Source of the DNA: CAYMLL01 sp964390645
Lineage (GTDB): Bacteria; Planctomycetota; UBA8108
Assembly (NCBI GenBank): GCA_964390645.1
Contig: CAYMLL010000175.1
Location: forward strand, 1-15,780
DNA: 15,780 nucleotides
Reading direction: 5' to 3'
Shown here: positions 7,511 through 14,139 of the stretch, piece by piece
How positions within the stretch are numbered: position 1 is the stretch's first letter
How the letters are laid out: every line of letters starts with the position of its first letter
Program-made: the position numbers and the translations under genes
The notes under the pieces: model-generated
Database searches by the model: none
What the model saw: only the letters and a program-made list of their open reading frames with translations
Told to the model about the DNA's origin: nothing

Positions 7511-8914
7511 TTAGCGCGCCTCTGACGTGCGCTCACCGACGAGCACCAGCGGTGTCACTTCCGACACCTTCACCGTCACTAGCTTACCGACCAGATCATC
7601 GCCCGGCGCGACCGGAAAGACGACGATCTGGTGCCGAGAATTGCGACCACTCCAGCGGCTCTTGTCGCGTTTGCTGAGTCCTTCGACGAGCACCTCCGTC
7701 CGAGTGCCGATCGAACGCGAATGAATCTCGAGGCTGATTCGCTTCTGTGTCTCCAGAAGGATCTGGTTACGTTCCCGCTTCACCTCCTCGGGCACATCGT
7801 CGGTGAGGCTCGCGGCAGCCGTCCCCGGTCGCTCGGAGTAGCGGAAGACAAAAGCGCCGTGAAAGCGCACATCCTCCATGAGGTCGACCGTCTCCTGAAA
7901 CTCGGCATCCGTTTCGCCACAGAAGCCGACGATGAAGTCGGTCGCCAGCGCCAGATCGGGATTGCGCTCCCGGCACGCGTCCACCACCTTGCGATAGTGG
8001 CGCATCGAATACGAACGCTGCATTCGGCGAAGCACCGCGTCGGACCCTGACTGCACGGGCAGATGGAGGTAGTCGCAGACCGACGGGAGCGACGCCATCG
8101 CGTCGATGAGGTCGGGATTCATGAAGCGGGGATGCGACGTGATGAACCGCACGCGCTCGAGTCCTGGAATCCTGTCAAGCTGCTGCAGAACATGCTGCAG
8201 ACCGATCTCTCGGCCAGGGCCGAGGTGCTTTCCGTAGGAGTTGACGGTCTGGCCGAGAAGGGTGATCTCCCGTACGCCGACCTCGACGAGCGCGCGCGCC
8301 TCGTCGACGATCGCTCGCACCGGACGGCTTACCTCCGGCCCCCTCGTGTGCGGCACGACGCAGTACGTGCACGCCATGTCACAACCTCGCATGACAGAGA
8401 CGTACGCGTGATGCGGCTGCGGTCCCAGATTCGCTCGACGCTCGACCTCGATCGGTCGATCGAGATCGAGAGCAGCGACCTGCCGTCCGCCTCGCGCCTC
8501 GTCGATGAGCTCCGCGAGGCGCAGGAACTCGCCGGGGCCGCAGACGATGCCGAGATGCGGGAAGCGCTCGAAGAGCGCCTCACGGTGATTCTGGGCGCCG
8601 CAGCCCAGGATGCCGATTACCGTCTCCGGCCGACTCCGCTTCAACGACTTGAGCTGGCTGACCTTCGAAAAGACCCTGTTCTCCGCCTGCTCGCGGATGG
8701 CGCAGGTGTTGTACAGGATGACGCCGGCCTCCTCGATGTCGTCGGTCAGGGCGTAGCCGTCCGCCGTCAGGACCCCGAACATGAGCTCGGCGTCGAGCTT
8801 GTTCATCTGGCAACCGAAGACCTCGAAGTAGACCCGCTTCGAGCGCGGCAGTACGCCGTCCGCCTCCCCGGAGCTCGGCGTCGGGCCGTCACGAGCAGCG
8901 ACTTCGCGACCCAC
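7511..8914 (-). CDS. miaB: tRNA-2-methylthio-N6-dimethylallyladenosine synthase MiaB
   Basis: A radical SAM methylthiotransferase that adds a methylthio group to isopentenyl-A37 of tRNAs reading UNN codons. With the GTG start at 8914 it has 467 residues, normal for MiaB. The N-terminal UPF0004 domain supplies the auxiliary cluster cysteines C35 (FGCQMN), C71 (NTCAIRE) and C105 (GCGAQ). The radical SAM motif is C178-x3-C182-x2-C185 (GCDMACTYC), followed by VPHTRGPEVSRP, diagnostic of MiaB rather than RimO or MtaB. A C-terminal TRAM domain covers about the last 65 residues. The start is uncertain: GTG 8944 is also possible, and the frame stays open to 9493, but that extension has no MiaB-like sequence and overlaps the opposite gene. 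A sigma-54-type promoter lies upstream at 9105-9090. Confidence 0.92.
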   Translation of the reverse strand: MGREVAARDGPTPSSGEADGVLPRSKRVYFEVFGCQMNKLDAELMFGVLTADGYALTDDIEEAGVILYNTCAIREQAENRVFSKVSQLKSLKRSRPETVIGILGCGAQNHREALFERFPHLGIVCGPGEFLRLAELIDEARGGRQVAALDLDRPIEVERRANLGPQPHHAYVSVMRGCDMACTYCVVPHTRGPEVSRPVRAIVDEARALVEVGVREITLLGQTVNSYGKHLGPGREIGLQHVLQQLDRIPGLERVRFITSHPRFMNPDLIDAMASLPSVCDYLHLPVQSGSDAVLRRMQRSYSMRHYRKVVDACRERNPDLALATDFIVGFCGETDAEFQETVDLMEDVRFHGAFVFRYSERPGTAAASLTDDVPEEVKRERNQILLETQKRISLEIHSRSIGTRTEVLVEGLSKRDKSRWSGRNSRHQIVVFPVAPGDDLVGKLVTVKVSEVTPLVLVGERTSEAR

Positions 8915-8960
8915 CGGCTTCCACGGCAGCTCCAGGTCCGGCACGAGAGCCGGTGACGCC

Positions 8961-8978
8961 GCCGCCGCACGCGGCGGC
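8961..8978. repeat. GC-only hairpin in the miaB leader
   Basis: Perfect inverted repeat GCCGCCGC-AC-GCGGCGGC. In the predicted miaB leader transcript it lies about 47 nt before the GTG at 8914 and could form a very stable stem there. If translation began at 8944 it would still be upstream. Confidence 0.6.
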
Positions 8979-9089
8979 CCGGAGGCAGAATGATGAGGCC
9001 CGGAGGTCGGGTTGGGGAGTACGGGAAGCCAGCGCAAGGAACGATCCTCGGGATTCACGGGACGACCGGCGAGCCTACCCGGGTAATGC

Positions 9090-9105
9090 TGCAAGTCAAG
9101 TGCCA
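9090..9105 (-). promoter_or_regulatory. Sigma-54 (RpoN)-type promoter towards miaB
   Basis: Minus strand reads TGGCACTTGACTTGCA. This gives TGGCAC, five bases, TTGCA, with exactly ten bases between the invariant GG (-24) and GC (-12), matching the known RpoN consensus TGGCACNNNNNTTGCA at every fixed base. Transcription would begin near 9079, giving a leader of about 165 nt to GTG 8914. That it is used is inference. Confidence 0.55.
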
Positions 9106-9136
9106 CAAACGAATTCGCGTCCCCGACGTGCATTGC

Positions 9137-9165
9137 TTGCCGGGCCTTTACGGCGGTGCTACAAT
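9137..9165 (+). promoter_or_regulatory. Sigma-70-type promoter with extended -10 for the TPR gene
   Basis: TTGCCG (9137-9142), a 17-bp spacer, then TACAAT (9160-9165), preceded by TGC, which gives an extended -10. TACAAT matches five of six consensus bases and the spacing is optimal. The start of transcription would be near 9172, leaving an untranslated leader of roughly 158 nt before ATG 9330. Confidence 0.65.
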
Positions 9166-9235
9166 CCGTGGGTAGGGTCCGTGATGACCCCGGGAAGCTA
9201 CCCGACCGGAGCCCCGGGTACGAACCGGACTCGGG

Positions 9236-9254
9236 CCTGTGTCGACGACGCAGG
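9236..9254. repeat. Near-perfect palindrome in the divergent region
   Basis: CCTGTGTCGACGACGCAGG: two 9-bp arms around a central A, with one mismatch (a G-T pair in RNA). It could be a dimeric regulator site, or a stem in the TPR-gene leader. It is centred about 165 bp upstream of the predicted sigma-54 transcription start, within or slightly beyond the range of enhancer sites. Confidence 0.55.
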
Positions 9255-9255
9255 C

Positions 9256-9291
9256 AGCCGGTTTCGGTAGACGAGCCGGGTTCGGTCGACG
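9256..9291 (+). repeat. 18-bp imperfect tandem duplication in the TPR-gene leader
   Basis: AGCCGGTTTCGGTAGACG (9256-9273) is followed directly by AGCCGGGTTCGGTCGACG (9274-9291), 16 of 18 identical. It sits between the palindrome and the TPR-gene start codon, outside the coding region I accept. Confidence 0.85.
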
Positions 9292-9329
9292 AACTGCTTG
9301 CGGTCGCCACGCGCGAGAACAGAATCACC

Positions 9330-9773
9330 ATGGAACCCTGGAAGTGGACCTGGAAGAACGTCGATCTTCCGACCGACATCGCGGACAACCTCGCGATGCG
9401 CTTCGAGGCGGACGTGTACGGGCAGGCTGTGCGCCAGACCGACTGGGACAGCGCCACCGCCCAGGACATCGGACTCCTGGTCAAGCTCGGCAACCTCTAC
9501 TCGAGGCTCGAGCTGGTCCGGAAAGGCCTCGAGGTCGACCGCCTGCTGGTGCGGCTCAACCCCGAGGAGCCGATTTACCACTACAACCTCGCCTGCAGCC
9601 ATAGCCTCCTGGGTGAGATCGACCAGGCCTTCGAGGCTCTCTCCGAGGCCGTCTCCCTGGGCTACGACAACCTGCCGTTCCTGCGCCAGGACAGGGACCT
9701 GACGAATCTCAAGTGCGACGATCGCTTCGACGAACTGCTCCAGCACCTCGAGTCGAGTCGCGAGTCGTCCTAG
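9330..9773 (+). CDS. Small TPR-repeat protein
   Basis: A 147-residue, probably cytoplasmic protein without signal peptide or membrane segment. Residues about 47-80 and 82-115 form two helix-turn-helix repeats with the tetratricopeptide pattern (YHYNLACSHSLLGEIDQAFEALSEAV: N-L-A-C, L-G-x2-x2-A, A at usual positions). Residues 117-140 (RQDRDLTNLKCDDRFDELLQHL) match the D-x-DL-x2-L-x2-D-x-RF-x2-LL ending seen after the last TPR of many such proteins. TPR proteins mediate protein-protein contacts; the partner is unknown. The ATG at 9330 is the first plausible start, since no in-frame ATG or GTG lies between the predicted transcription start and it. The ribosome site is weak. It is transcribed alone and faces ubiB tail to tail, 156 bp apart. 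Confidence 0.82.
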   Translation: MEPWKWTWKNVDLPTDIADNLAMRFEADVYGQAVRQTDWDSATAQDIGLLVKLGNLYSRLELVRKGLEVDRLLVRLNPEEPIYHYNLACSHSLLGEIDQAFEALSEAVSLGYDNLPFLRQDRDLTNLKCDDRFDELLQHLESSRESS

Positions 9774-9851
9774 CTCCCGGTCCCACGGTCTCCGGCAAGA
9801 CCAGGCCGCAAAACGGTCTCGGGGACGCTGGCGAGGCTCTTCCGAGCGGGC

Positions 9852-9875
9852 GCCGACGGGGTCTCTCTCGTCGGC
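9852..9875. terminator. Hairpin between convergent TPR gene and ubiB
   Basis: GCCGACG-gggtctctct-CGTCGGC, a perfect 7-bp stem with a 10-nt loop in the 156-bp gap between two converging genes. There is no T-tract on either side, so a bidirectional terminator role is only suggested by position. Confidence 0.3.
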
Positions 9876-9929
9876 AGCCGGACGGATCGAGATGCGATCG
9901 AGCCCGCAGCCCGCAAGAGCCCGCTGCGC

Positions 9930-11573
9930 TCAACGCATCAGCAGACGCAGGCCGAGGAATCCGGCAAAGACCAGCCCGATGATGCCGAGCAAGTTCGGCA
10001 GCCGGTCGTGGTCCGGAGGCGGCAAGGAGAAGAGGAGCGACGACGCGACGATGAGCGCGCAGATGATCATCGCGACCGGCACCTTCGTGCCCATGTTGTC
10101 AAGCTTGCTTTCGATCTTGTCGAGGTCGGGATTGTGCACCTCGACGCGCAGACGACCGCTCGCGGCGCGGCTCAGAACCTCGGCGAGATTGCGCGGGAAG
10201 TCCTTGAGCACCGCGAAGAGTTCGGTCGTCTGCTTCTCGAACTCGCGCGCCAAACGCGACGGCGCCCAGCGAGCCTTCAGCACCTCTGTCGCGTAGGGGC
10301 CGATCTCGCCGAGGAAGTCGATCTCCGGCGCGCAAAGTCGCACTGTGCCCTCGAGCGTGACGAACGTCCGCCCCACCATGACGTACTGAGGCGGTACGGT
10401 GATTCCGTAGCGCAGGATCATGCCGAAGAGCCCGTCAAAAAGGTTGCCGATGCGAATCTCACCGAGGCTCAGGCCGTAGTACTGGTCGAGGTTGTCCATC
10501 AGGTCGCCGGCGAGCCTCTGGACGTCGACATCCTCCGCCGGATTGCCCTGGCGCAAGATCCAGCGAGACAGTCCGATGTAGTCCTTTCGCACCAGAGCCA
10601 CGAGAAGGACGACGAGGTCGTCCATCATCTCGGGCATGATGCGGCCGACGTTGCCGAGGTCGATGAGCCCGACGCGACCGTCCTCCAGCAGGATGATGTT
10701 CCCGGGATGCGGATCGGCGTGAAAGAGCCCGTGCTCGAAGATCTGCGAGAGAATGCCCAGCGCGATCTTGCGGGCCGTGTCCACCCGGTGGGAACTGGAC
10801 ATTCCCGATTCGCCGACATGAGAGACCCTCGGCCCCGAGAGATACTCCATCGTCAGGACGCACTTCGTCGACAGCGCGGGATAAGTCCGCGGCAGGTAGA
10901 GAAGCGACTCCTCACCCGTGACCTTGCGCAGACGCTCGAGATTCGCCCGCTCGTAGTTGAAGTCCAGCTCGCGACGGATCGAGCGCTCGAAGGCCTTCAC
11001 GATCCCCTCGGGATCGAAGAACCGCAGACCGCGCCAGTCACGTAGAAACTCGCCGAGCAGCCCCAGCACGAGGAGATCCTGCTCTACGACACGCTCCAGA
11101 CCTCGCTTGCGGACCTTGATCACCACGCTCTCACCGGAGGCCGTGACTGCCCTGTGAGCCTGGGCGATCGACGCGGTGGCGATGGGTTCGGGATCGACCG
11201 AGCGAAACACACGGTCGATGTTGCCGCCAAACTCCTCGTCGAGGATCGTGCGGATCTCGTCGAACGGCGACGAGTGAACCTCGTCACGCAGCTTGCTGAG
11301 CTCGTCGAGATACGGCGGAGGGAGCATGTCGGGACGTGTGCTCAGCAGCTGCCCGAACTTGATGAATGTCGGACCGAGATCCTCGAGCACCATCCGCAGA
11401 CGCTCTGGCTGCTGCACGATCGGCGCCGGCTCTTGACGGAAGAGACGACGCACCCGCGCGGTCACAGGCGCCTGGAGCGCTCCCGCAACCTGATGGAAGC
11501 CGTGCTTGCCCAGGACCAGGGCGATGTCCTTGATCCTCGGAATGCTGCGGAGAGTCCTCAGCGAGCGAAACAC
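9930..11573 (-). CDS. ubiB: UbiB/ABC1/ADCK-family atypical kinase
   Basis: With a GTG start at 11573 the protein has 547 residues, the usual UbiB length. The family landmarks are in order: N-terminal KxGQ motif KFGQ (72-75) in LGPTFIKFGQLLSTRPD, A-rich loop TASIAQAH (133-140), VIKV with the ATP-site Lys153, RRELDF (200-205), catalytic HADPHPGN (285-292), and DLGN (305-308) in place of DFG. Two membrane helices close the protein (about 498-517 and 527-546). UbiB proteins are ATPases/kinase-like proteins that support ubiquinone or other isoprenoid-lipid synthesis. No ubi gene is nearby, so the quinone link is inference. GAGG at seven bases before the GTG supports this start; ATG 11675 and the frame opening at 11741 lack a ribosome site. 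Confidence 0.92.
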   Translation of the reverse strand: MFRSLRTLRSIPRIKDIALVLGKHGFHQVAGALQAPVTARVRRLFRQEPAPIVQQPERLRMVLEDLGPTFIKFGQLLSTRPDMLPPPYLDELSKLRDEVHSSPFDEIRTILDEEFGGNIDRVFRSVDPEPIATASIAQAHRAVTASGESVVIKVRKRGLERVVEQDLLVLGLLGEFLRDWRGLRFFDPEGIVKAFERSIRRELDFNYERANLERLRKVTGEESLLYLPRTYPALSTKCVLTMEYLSGPRVSHVGESGMSSSHRVDTARKIALGILSQIFEHGLFHADPHPGNIILLEDGRVGLIDLGNVGRIMPEMMDDLVVLLVALVRKDYIGLSRWILRQGNPAEDVDVQRLAGDLMDNLDQYYGLSLGEIRIGNLFDGLFGMILRYGITVPPQYVMVGRTFVTLEGTVRLCAPEIDFLGEIGPYATEVLKARWAPSRLAREFEKQTTELFAVLKDFPRNLAEVLSRAASGRLRVEVHNPDLDKIESKLDNMGTKVPVAMIICALIVASSLLFSLPPPDHDRLPNLLGIIGLVFAGFLGLRLLMR

Positions 11574-11883
11574 GGCAAAGCCTCGAAGGAGGAAAGGAGG
11601 AGTCGTCGGGCGCGAAGACAGTGTCCCGGGAAGCAGTGTCGGACCGCGATCGTCCGACCGTATCAACCGGATCATCCGGTAACGGAGGCGACGCCGCCAC
11701 GGCCAGTTGCTCCATGGCCTCGACAGCGTCGACCCCTCCATCCAAGCCTACGGCTTTCTCCGTGGTCCACAAGGACCCCGCGCGGGAGAACACGGTGGGC
11801 GCCGTCGAGCGCCGCGCCGGCCCTGCGACCACGGAATTCCCCGACAGGCGGCGAGGAAAGGCCCGCAAGCGAAGTAGCTGGTA
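11574..11883. other. Intergenic region between nrnA and ubiB
   Basis: 310 bp on the same strand orientation as its neighbours. I see no gene. A small perfect stem GGTCC-ACAA-GGACC lies at 11764-11777. No promoter or T-rich terminator can be supported, although ubiB probably starts its own transcript here. Confidence 0.5.
11581..11584 (-). promoter_or_regulatory. Ribosome binding site supporting a GTG start for ubiB
   Basis: Minus-strand GAGG followed by CTTTGCC and GTG at 11573. The spacing is good and the resulting N-terminus fits the family. Confidence 0.5.
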
Positions 11884-12969
11884 CTACTTAAGAGATTCGC
11901 TTCGGGGGGCGGGGGCCGAGTCGAGCGCCTCCACGGCCGTCTCGAGTTCCGCCACCAGAGCGGTGAGGGCGCCGGAGAAGCGGTAGCCGGACGCCTTCTC
12001 GTGCCCCCCTCCGCCAAAACCGCGCGCGATGGTCTCGACACTGAGATCACAGAGCGAGCGCAGGCTCACCTTGTATTCATCGTCCCCGACCTCGCTGACG
12101 AGTGCCGCGACCTCGACGCCGCCGACGGACTTCAAGTGATCGACGATGCCGTCCATCTCGGCGAGACCCACCGAATGCTCCCGGAGGAGGCGTCTCGTGA
12201 TGACCGACCATACCAGACGACCAGCGAGCCGACACTGAACATCCTGGAGAACGCGCCCCAGCGCCCGCGTACGCGCCGCGGTGTGGGAGCCGTAAATCCG
12301 TCGCCACAAGGATTCGGGGGTGATACCGCATCCGACCAGGCGAGCCCCGCATGCGAGCGCGATCGGGTCCGTGTTGGCAAAACGAAACCAACCGGTGTCC
12401 GTGACGATCGCGAGCCACAGCGCGGTGGCCATCTCGCGATCGATCTCGACGCCGAGCGCGTCGATCAGCCCGACGACGAGGCAACCTGTCGCCGGTGCCT
12501 GCCGTGCAACGACGTGAATGTCCCACGGATACTCACCGCGGACCACGTGATGATCGACACAGATCGTCCGAACATCATCCGCCCGCAACAGCGGCTCGAG
12601 CAGACCGGCGCGCTCCGGCTCGCTGGTGTCGAGAAGAACGCACGCCTCGGCCCAGCCGACGAGATCTGCAACCATCGCCTCGTCGTAAGCCTCGATCGTC
12701 ACCGCGGAGGGCAGCAGCTCCCGGAACGACGTGGACGGCGCAGCATCGTTGACAACACGCACGCTCTTGCCGAGAGCCAACAGCGCGCAGGCCAGCGCGG
12801 CCTCGCTTCCGTAGGCATCGCCGTCCGGGCGCATATGGCCGGTGATCAGCACCTTGCTGACGTCCCCGAGCACCGTCGCGACCTCGGCGAAAAGCTCTCC
12901 GACCGGTCGGCCGCCGAGATCTTCCAGAAGGGTCTGCAGCTCGGATATCGACGACGTATCTTCGCTCAC
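11884..12969 (-). CDS. nrnA: DHH/DHHA1 phosphoesterase, NrnA-type oligoribonuclease/pAp phosphatase
   Basis: With GTG 12969 the protein has 361 residues. The DHH domain contains HMRPDGDAYGS (45-55), LLDTSEPERAG around D114, and VDHH (138-141), the manganese-binding residues of the family. ATALWLAIVTDTGWFRFANT follows, and the DHHA1 domain ends with GGGGHEKASGYRFSG (from about 319), the substrate-binding glycine motif. NrnA degrades short oligoribonucleotides (nano-RNA) and dephosphorylates 3'-phosphoadenosine 5'-phosphate in the cytoplasm. The open frame extends to 13068, but the extra 33 residues are Gly/Arg-rich and atypical. The GTG start is a best guess because GAGG lies very close to it. 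Some relatives act on cyclic dinucleotide products (GdpP-like), but there are no PAS or membrane domains here. Confidence 0.88.
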   Translation of the reverse strand: MSEDTSSISELQTLLEDLGGRPVGELFAEVATVLGDVSKVLITGHMRPDGDAYGSEAALACALLALGKSVRVVNDAAPSTSFRELLPSAVTIEAYDEAMVADLVGWAEACVLLDTSEPERAGLLEPLLRADDVRTICVDHHVVRGEYPWDIHVVARQAPATGCLVVGLIDALGVEIDREMATALWLAIVTDTGWFRFANTDPIALACGARLVGCGITPESLWRRIYGSHTAARTRALGRVLQDVQCRLAGRLVWSVITRRLLREHSVGLAEMDGIVDHLKSVGGVEVAALVSEVGDDEYKVSLRSLCDLSVETIARGFGGGGHEKASGYRFSGALTALVAELETAVEALDSAPAPRSESLK

Positions 12970-13183
12970 GACCTCAAGGCCCCCGGCACCGGCGAACCCC
13001 CGCTTCCGGCAGCCGCCGTCAGCGACTGCAAGAGTCCGACCGCCCTCCCGAAGCCGGCAGCCGGACACGGCGCGCCATGGTAGACGATCCGCTGAACGGT
13101 GTCACCGTCGAACCCGGACGTCGCGTTCCCGATCGTCCTCGCAAGACGCACCGAGCCTCCGATCAAGATCCCGAGCTTCAGCC

Positions 13184-13226
13184 AATAAATATCTTCTTTT
13201 CAAAATCTCCTTCTGTAGAATCACCA
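13184..13226 (+). promoter_or_regulatory. AT-rich island with possible -10 box upstream of the XRE gene
   Basis: AATAAATATCTTCTTTTCAA and neighbouring bases stand out from the GC-rich surroundings. On the plus strand TAGAAT (13216-13221) matches five of six -10 bases, but no good -35 is seen 16-18 bp upstream. If used, transcription starts near 13228 with a 260-nt leader. The island may also be a regulator or nucleoid-protein site. Confidence 0.35.
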
Positions 13227-13477
13227 TGACTGGGCCGAAATCGAGCGGAAGCCCTCCCCGAGACCAACCCCTCGAGCGTTCTTCCCGCGAGCGAAGAGTA
13301 CGCGGCTCCCTCGCACTCAGATGCGCGAGGTTACAGGAGTGAACCAGAAACAGCGGGTACGTGTCCGACGGAGTCCGCGCTCCCGGGACCCGGATCCAGT
13401 GCTGGACAGCAGGGCGTGCGCCGCCACTGCCGCCCGGACCGCGCGAGGAGCGATTCGATCAGACGCTCGAATGTGAG

Positions 13478-13484
13478 AGAGGAG
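13478..13484 (+). promoter_or_regulatory. Ribosome binding site fixing the XRE start
   Basis: AGAGGAG, then TCAGT, then ATG at 13490. A strong site, which rules out the in-frame opening at 13361 whose extra 43 residues are non-conserved and Pro/Arg-rich. Confidence 0.8.
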
Positions 13485-13489
13485 TCAGT

Positions 13490-14131
13490 ATGCAAGCCGG
13501 CCGGAAGATCCTCAATCTGCGACACGATCGCAACATCTCGCAGCAGGACCTCGCGCATCTCTGCGGCGTCTCCCCGAGCGCGCTCTCGAAGATCGAGGCC
13601 GGGATCAACTCCCCCCGAGCCAACATCATCGCCCGTATCGCGAGCCGTCTCGGGGTCACCATGGAGTACCTCCTCGACGAGGAGCTTCCCTACCCCTACA
13701 AGGGCTTCAACTACCGCCAGGGTCTTCTGGAGGACTCCGCTGATCCGGACGCGTCGGTGCGCCTCGACGTGACGCTCGAAGAGCGCGCGTATCTCGAGGC
13801 GCTCCGCGCCAGTCCACGTTTCGTCCGCCAGCTCGCGTACGCACTCCCGGAAGTGTCGATGGAGACCCTGCGTCTGGCGCACTTCTTGCTCGAGAACACA
13901 CGCGTCGACAACCCGACCCCGGTCTTCCTCGAACAGTTCGAACACCTGCTGACGACGGGAGCTTTCTTGCCGCGAGAGGTCGACTTCCCGGCGGACGCCG
14001 GTCCGGCGAGAACGCCAACGAAAGCCACGAGGAAGGGCGGCGCCGGGAAGAAGGCCGGCGCCAGGAAGAAGGCCGGCGCCAGCAAGAAGGCCGGCGCCAG
14101 GAAGAAGCAGAAGAAGAACGCGCGGCGCTGA
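13490..14131 (+). CDS. XRE-family transcriptional regulator with histone-H1-like tail
   Basis: A 213-residue protein. Residues 1-62 are a Cro/CI-type helix-turn-helix domain (RKILNLRHDRNISQQDLAHL, then GVSPSALSKIEAGINSPRAN with the recognition helix at about 28-39). Residues about 65-175 are a helical domain I do not recognise (EERAYLEALRASPRFVRQLA, LRLAHFLLENTR). Residues about 178-213 are a basic tail of Lys, Ala, Gly and Arg built from KKAGA units, resembling bacterial H1/HC1-like tails, which bind DNA non-specifically. Expected role: DNA-binding regulator; target unknown. It converges with sucD, with only 8 bp between the stops, so any link to the TCA-cycle genes is positional only. A strong AGAGGAG ribosome site defines the start. 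Confidence 0.88.
   Translation: MQAGRKILNLRHDRNISQQDLAHLCGVSPSALSKIEAGINSPRANIIARIASRLGVTMEYLLDEELPYPYKGFNYRQGLLEDSADPDASVRLDVTLEERAYLEALRASPRFVRQLAYALPEVSMETLRLAHFLLENTRVDNPTPVFLEQFEHLLTTGAFLPREVDFPADAGPARTPTKATRKGGAGKKAGARKKAGASKKAGARKKQKKNARR
14047..14100 (+). repeat. Three 18-bp tandem repeats encoding the basic tail
   Basis: Unit GAAGAAGGCCGGCGCCAG at 14047-14064 and 14065-14082, then a copy with C for the first G at 14083-14100, and a partial fourth (GAAGAAG). Each copy encodes Lys-Lys-Ala-Gly-Ala plus Arg or Ser across the frame, and the unit length keeps the reading frame. Confidence 0.93.
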
Positions 14132-14139
14132 ACCAGCCC

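Larger units (their letters stand above)
8915..9329. other. Divergent control region between miaB and the TPR gene
   Basis: About 415 bp between the likely miaB GTG (leftward) and the TPR gene ATG (rightward). It contains a sigma-54-like promoter towards miaB, a sigma-70-like promoter towards the TPR gene, a palindrome and an 18-bp tandem duplication, each listed separately. Open frames crossing it in both directions lack protein-like composition. Confidence 0.7.
12970..13489. other. Divergent intergenic region between nrnA and the XRE gene
   Basis: 520 bp in which I accept no gene. Most is GC-rich, but 13184-13226 is strikingly AT-rich. This stretch should contain promoters for nrnA (leftward) and the XRE regulator (rightward). 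Confidence 0.6.

Noticed and set aside
8063..8956. 297-codon plus-strand frame
   Set aside because: Fully antisense to MiaB, whose catalytic motifs are intact.
8915..9493. Extended N-terminus of MiaB to 9493, or to ATG 9133
   Set aside because: The extension is unlike any MiaB, overlaps the TPR gene and both promoters, and makes the protein about 70-190 residues too long.
13077..13235. 52-codon plus-strand ORF starting ATGGTAGACG and crossing the AT-rich island
   Set aside because: No ribosome site, no motif, and an abrupt composition change at the island. It looks like chance.
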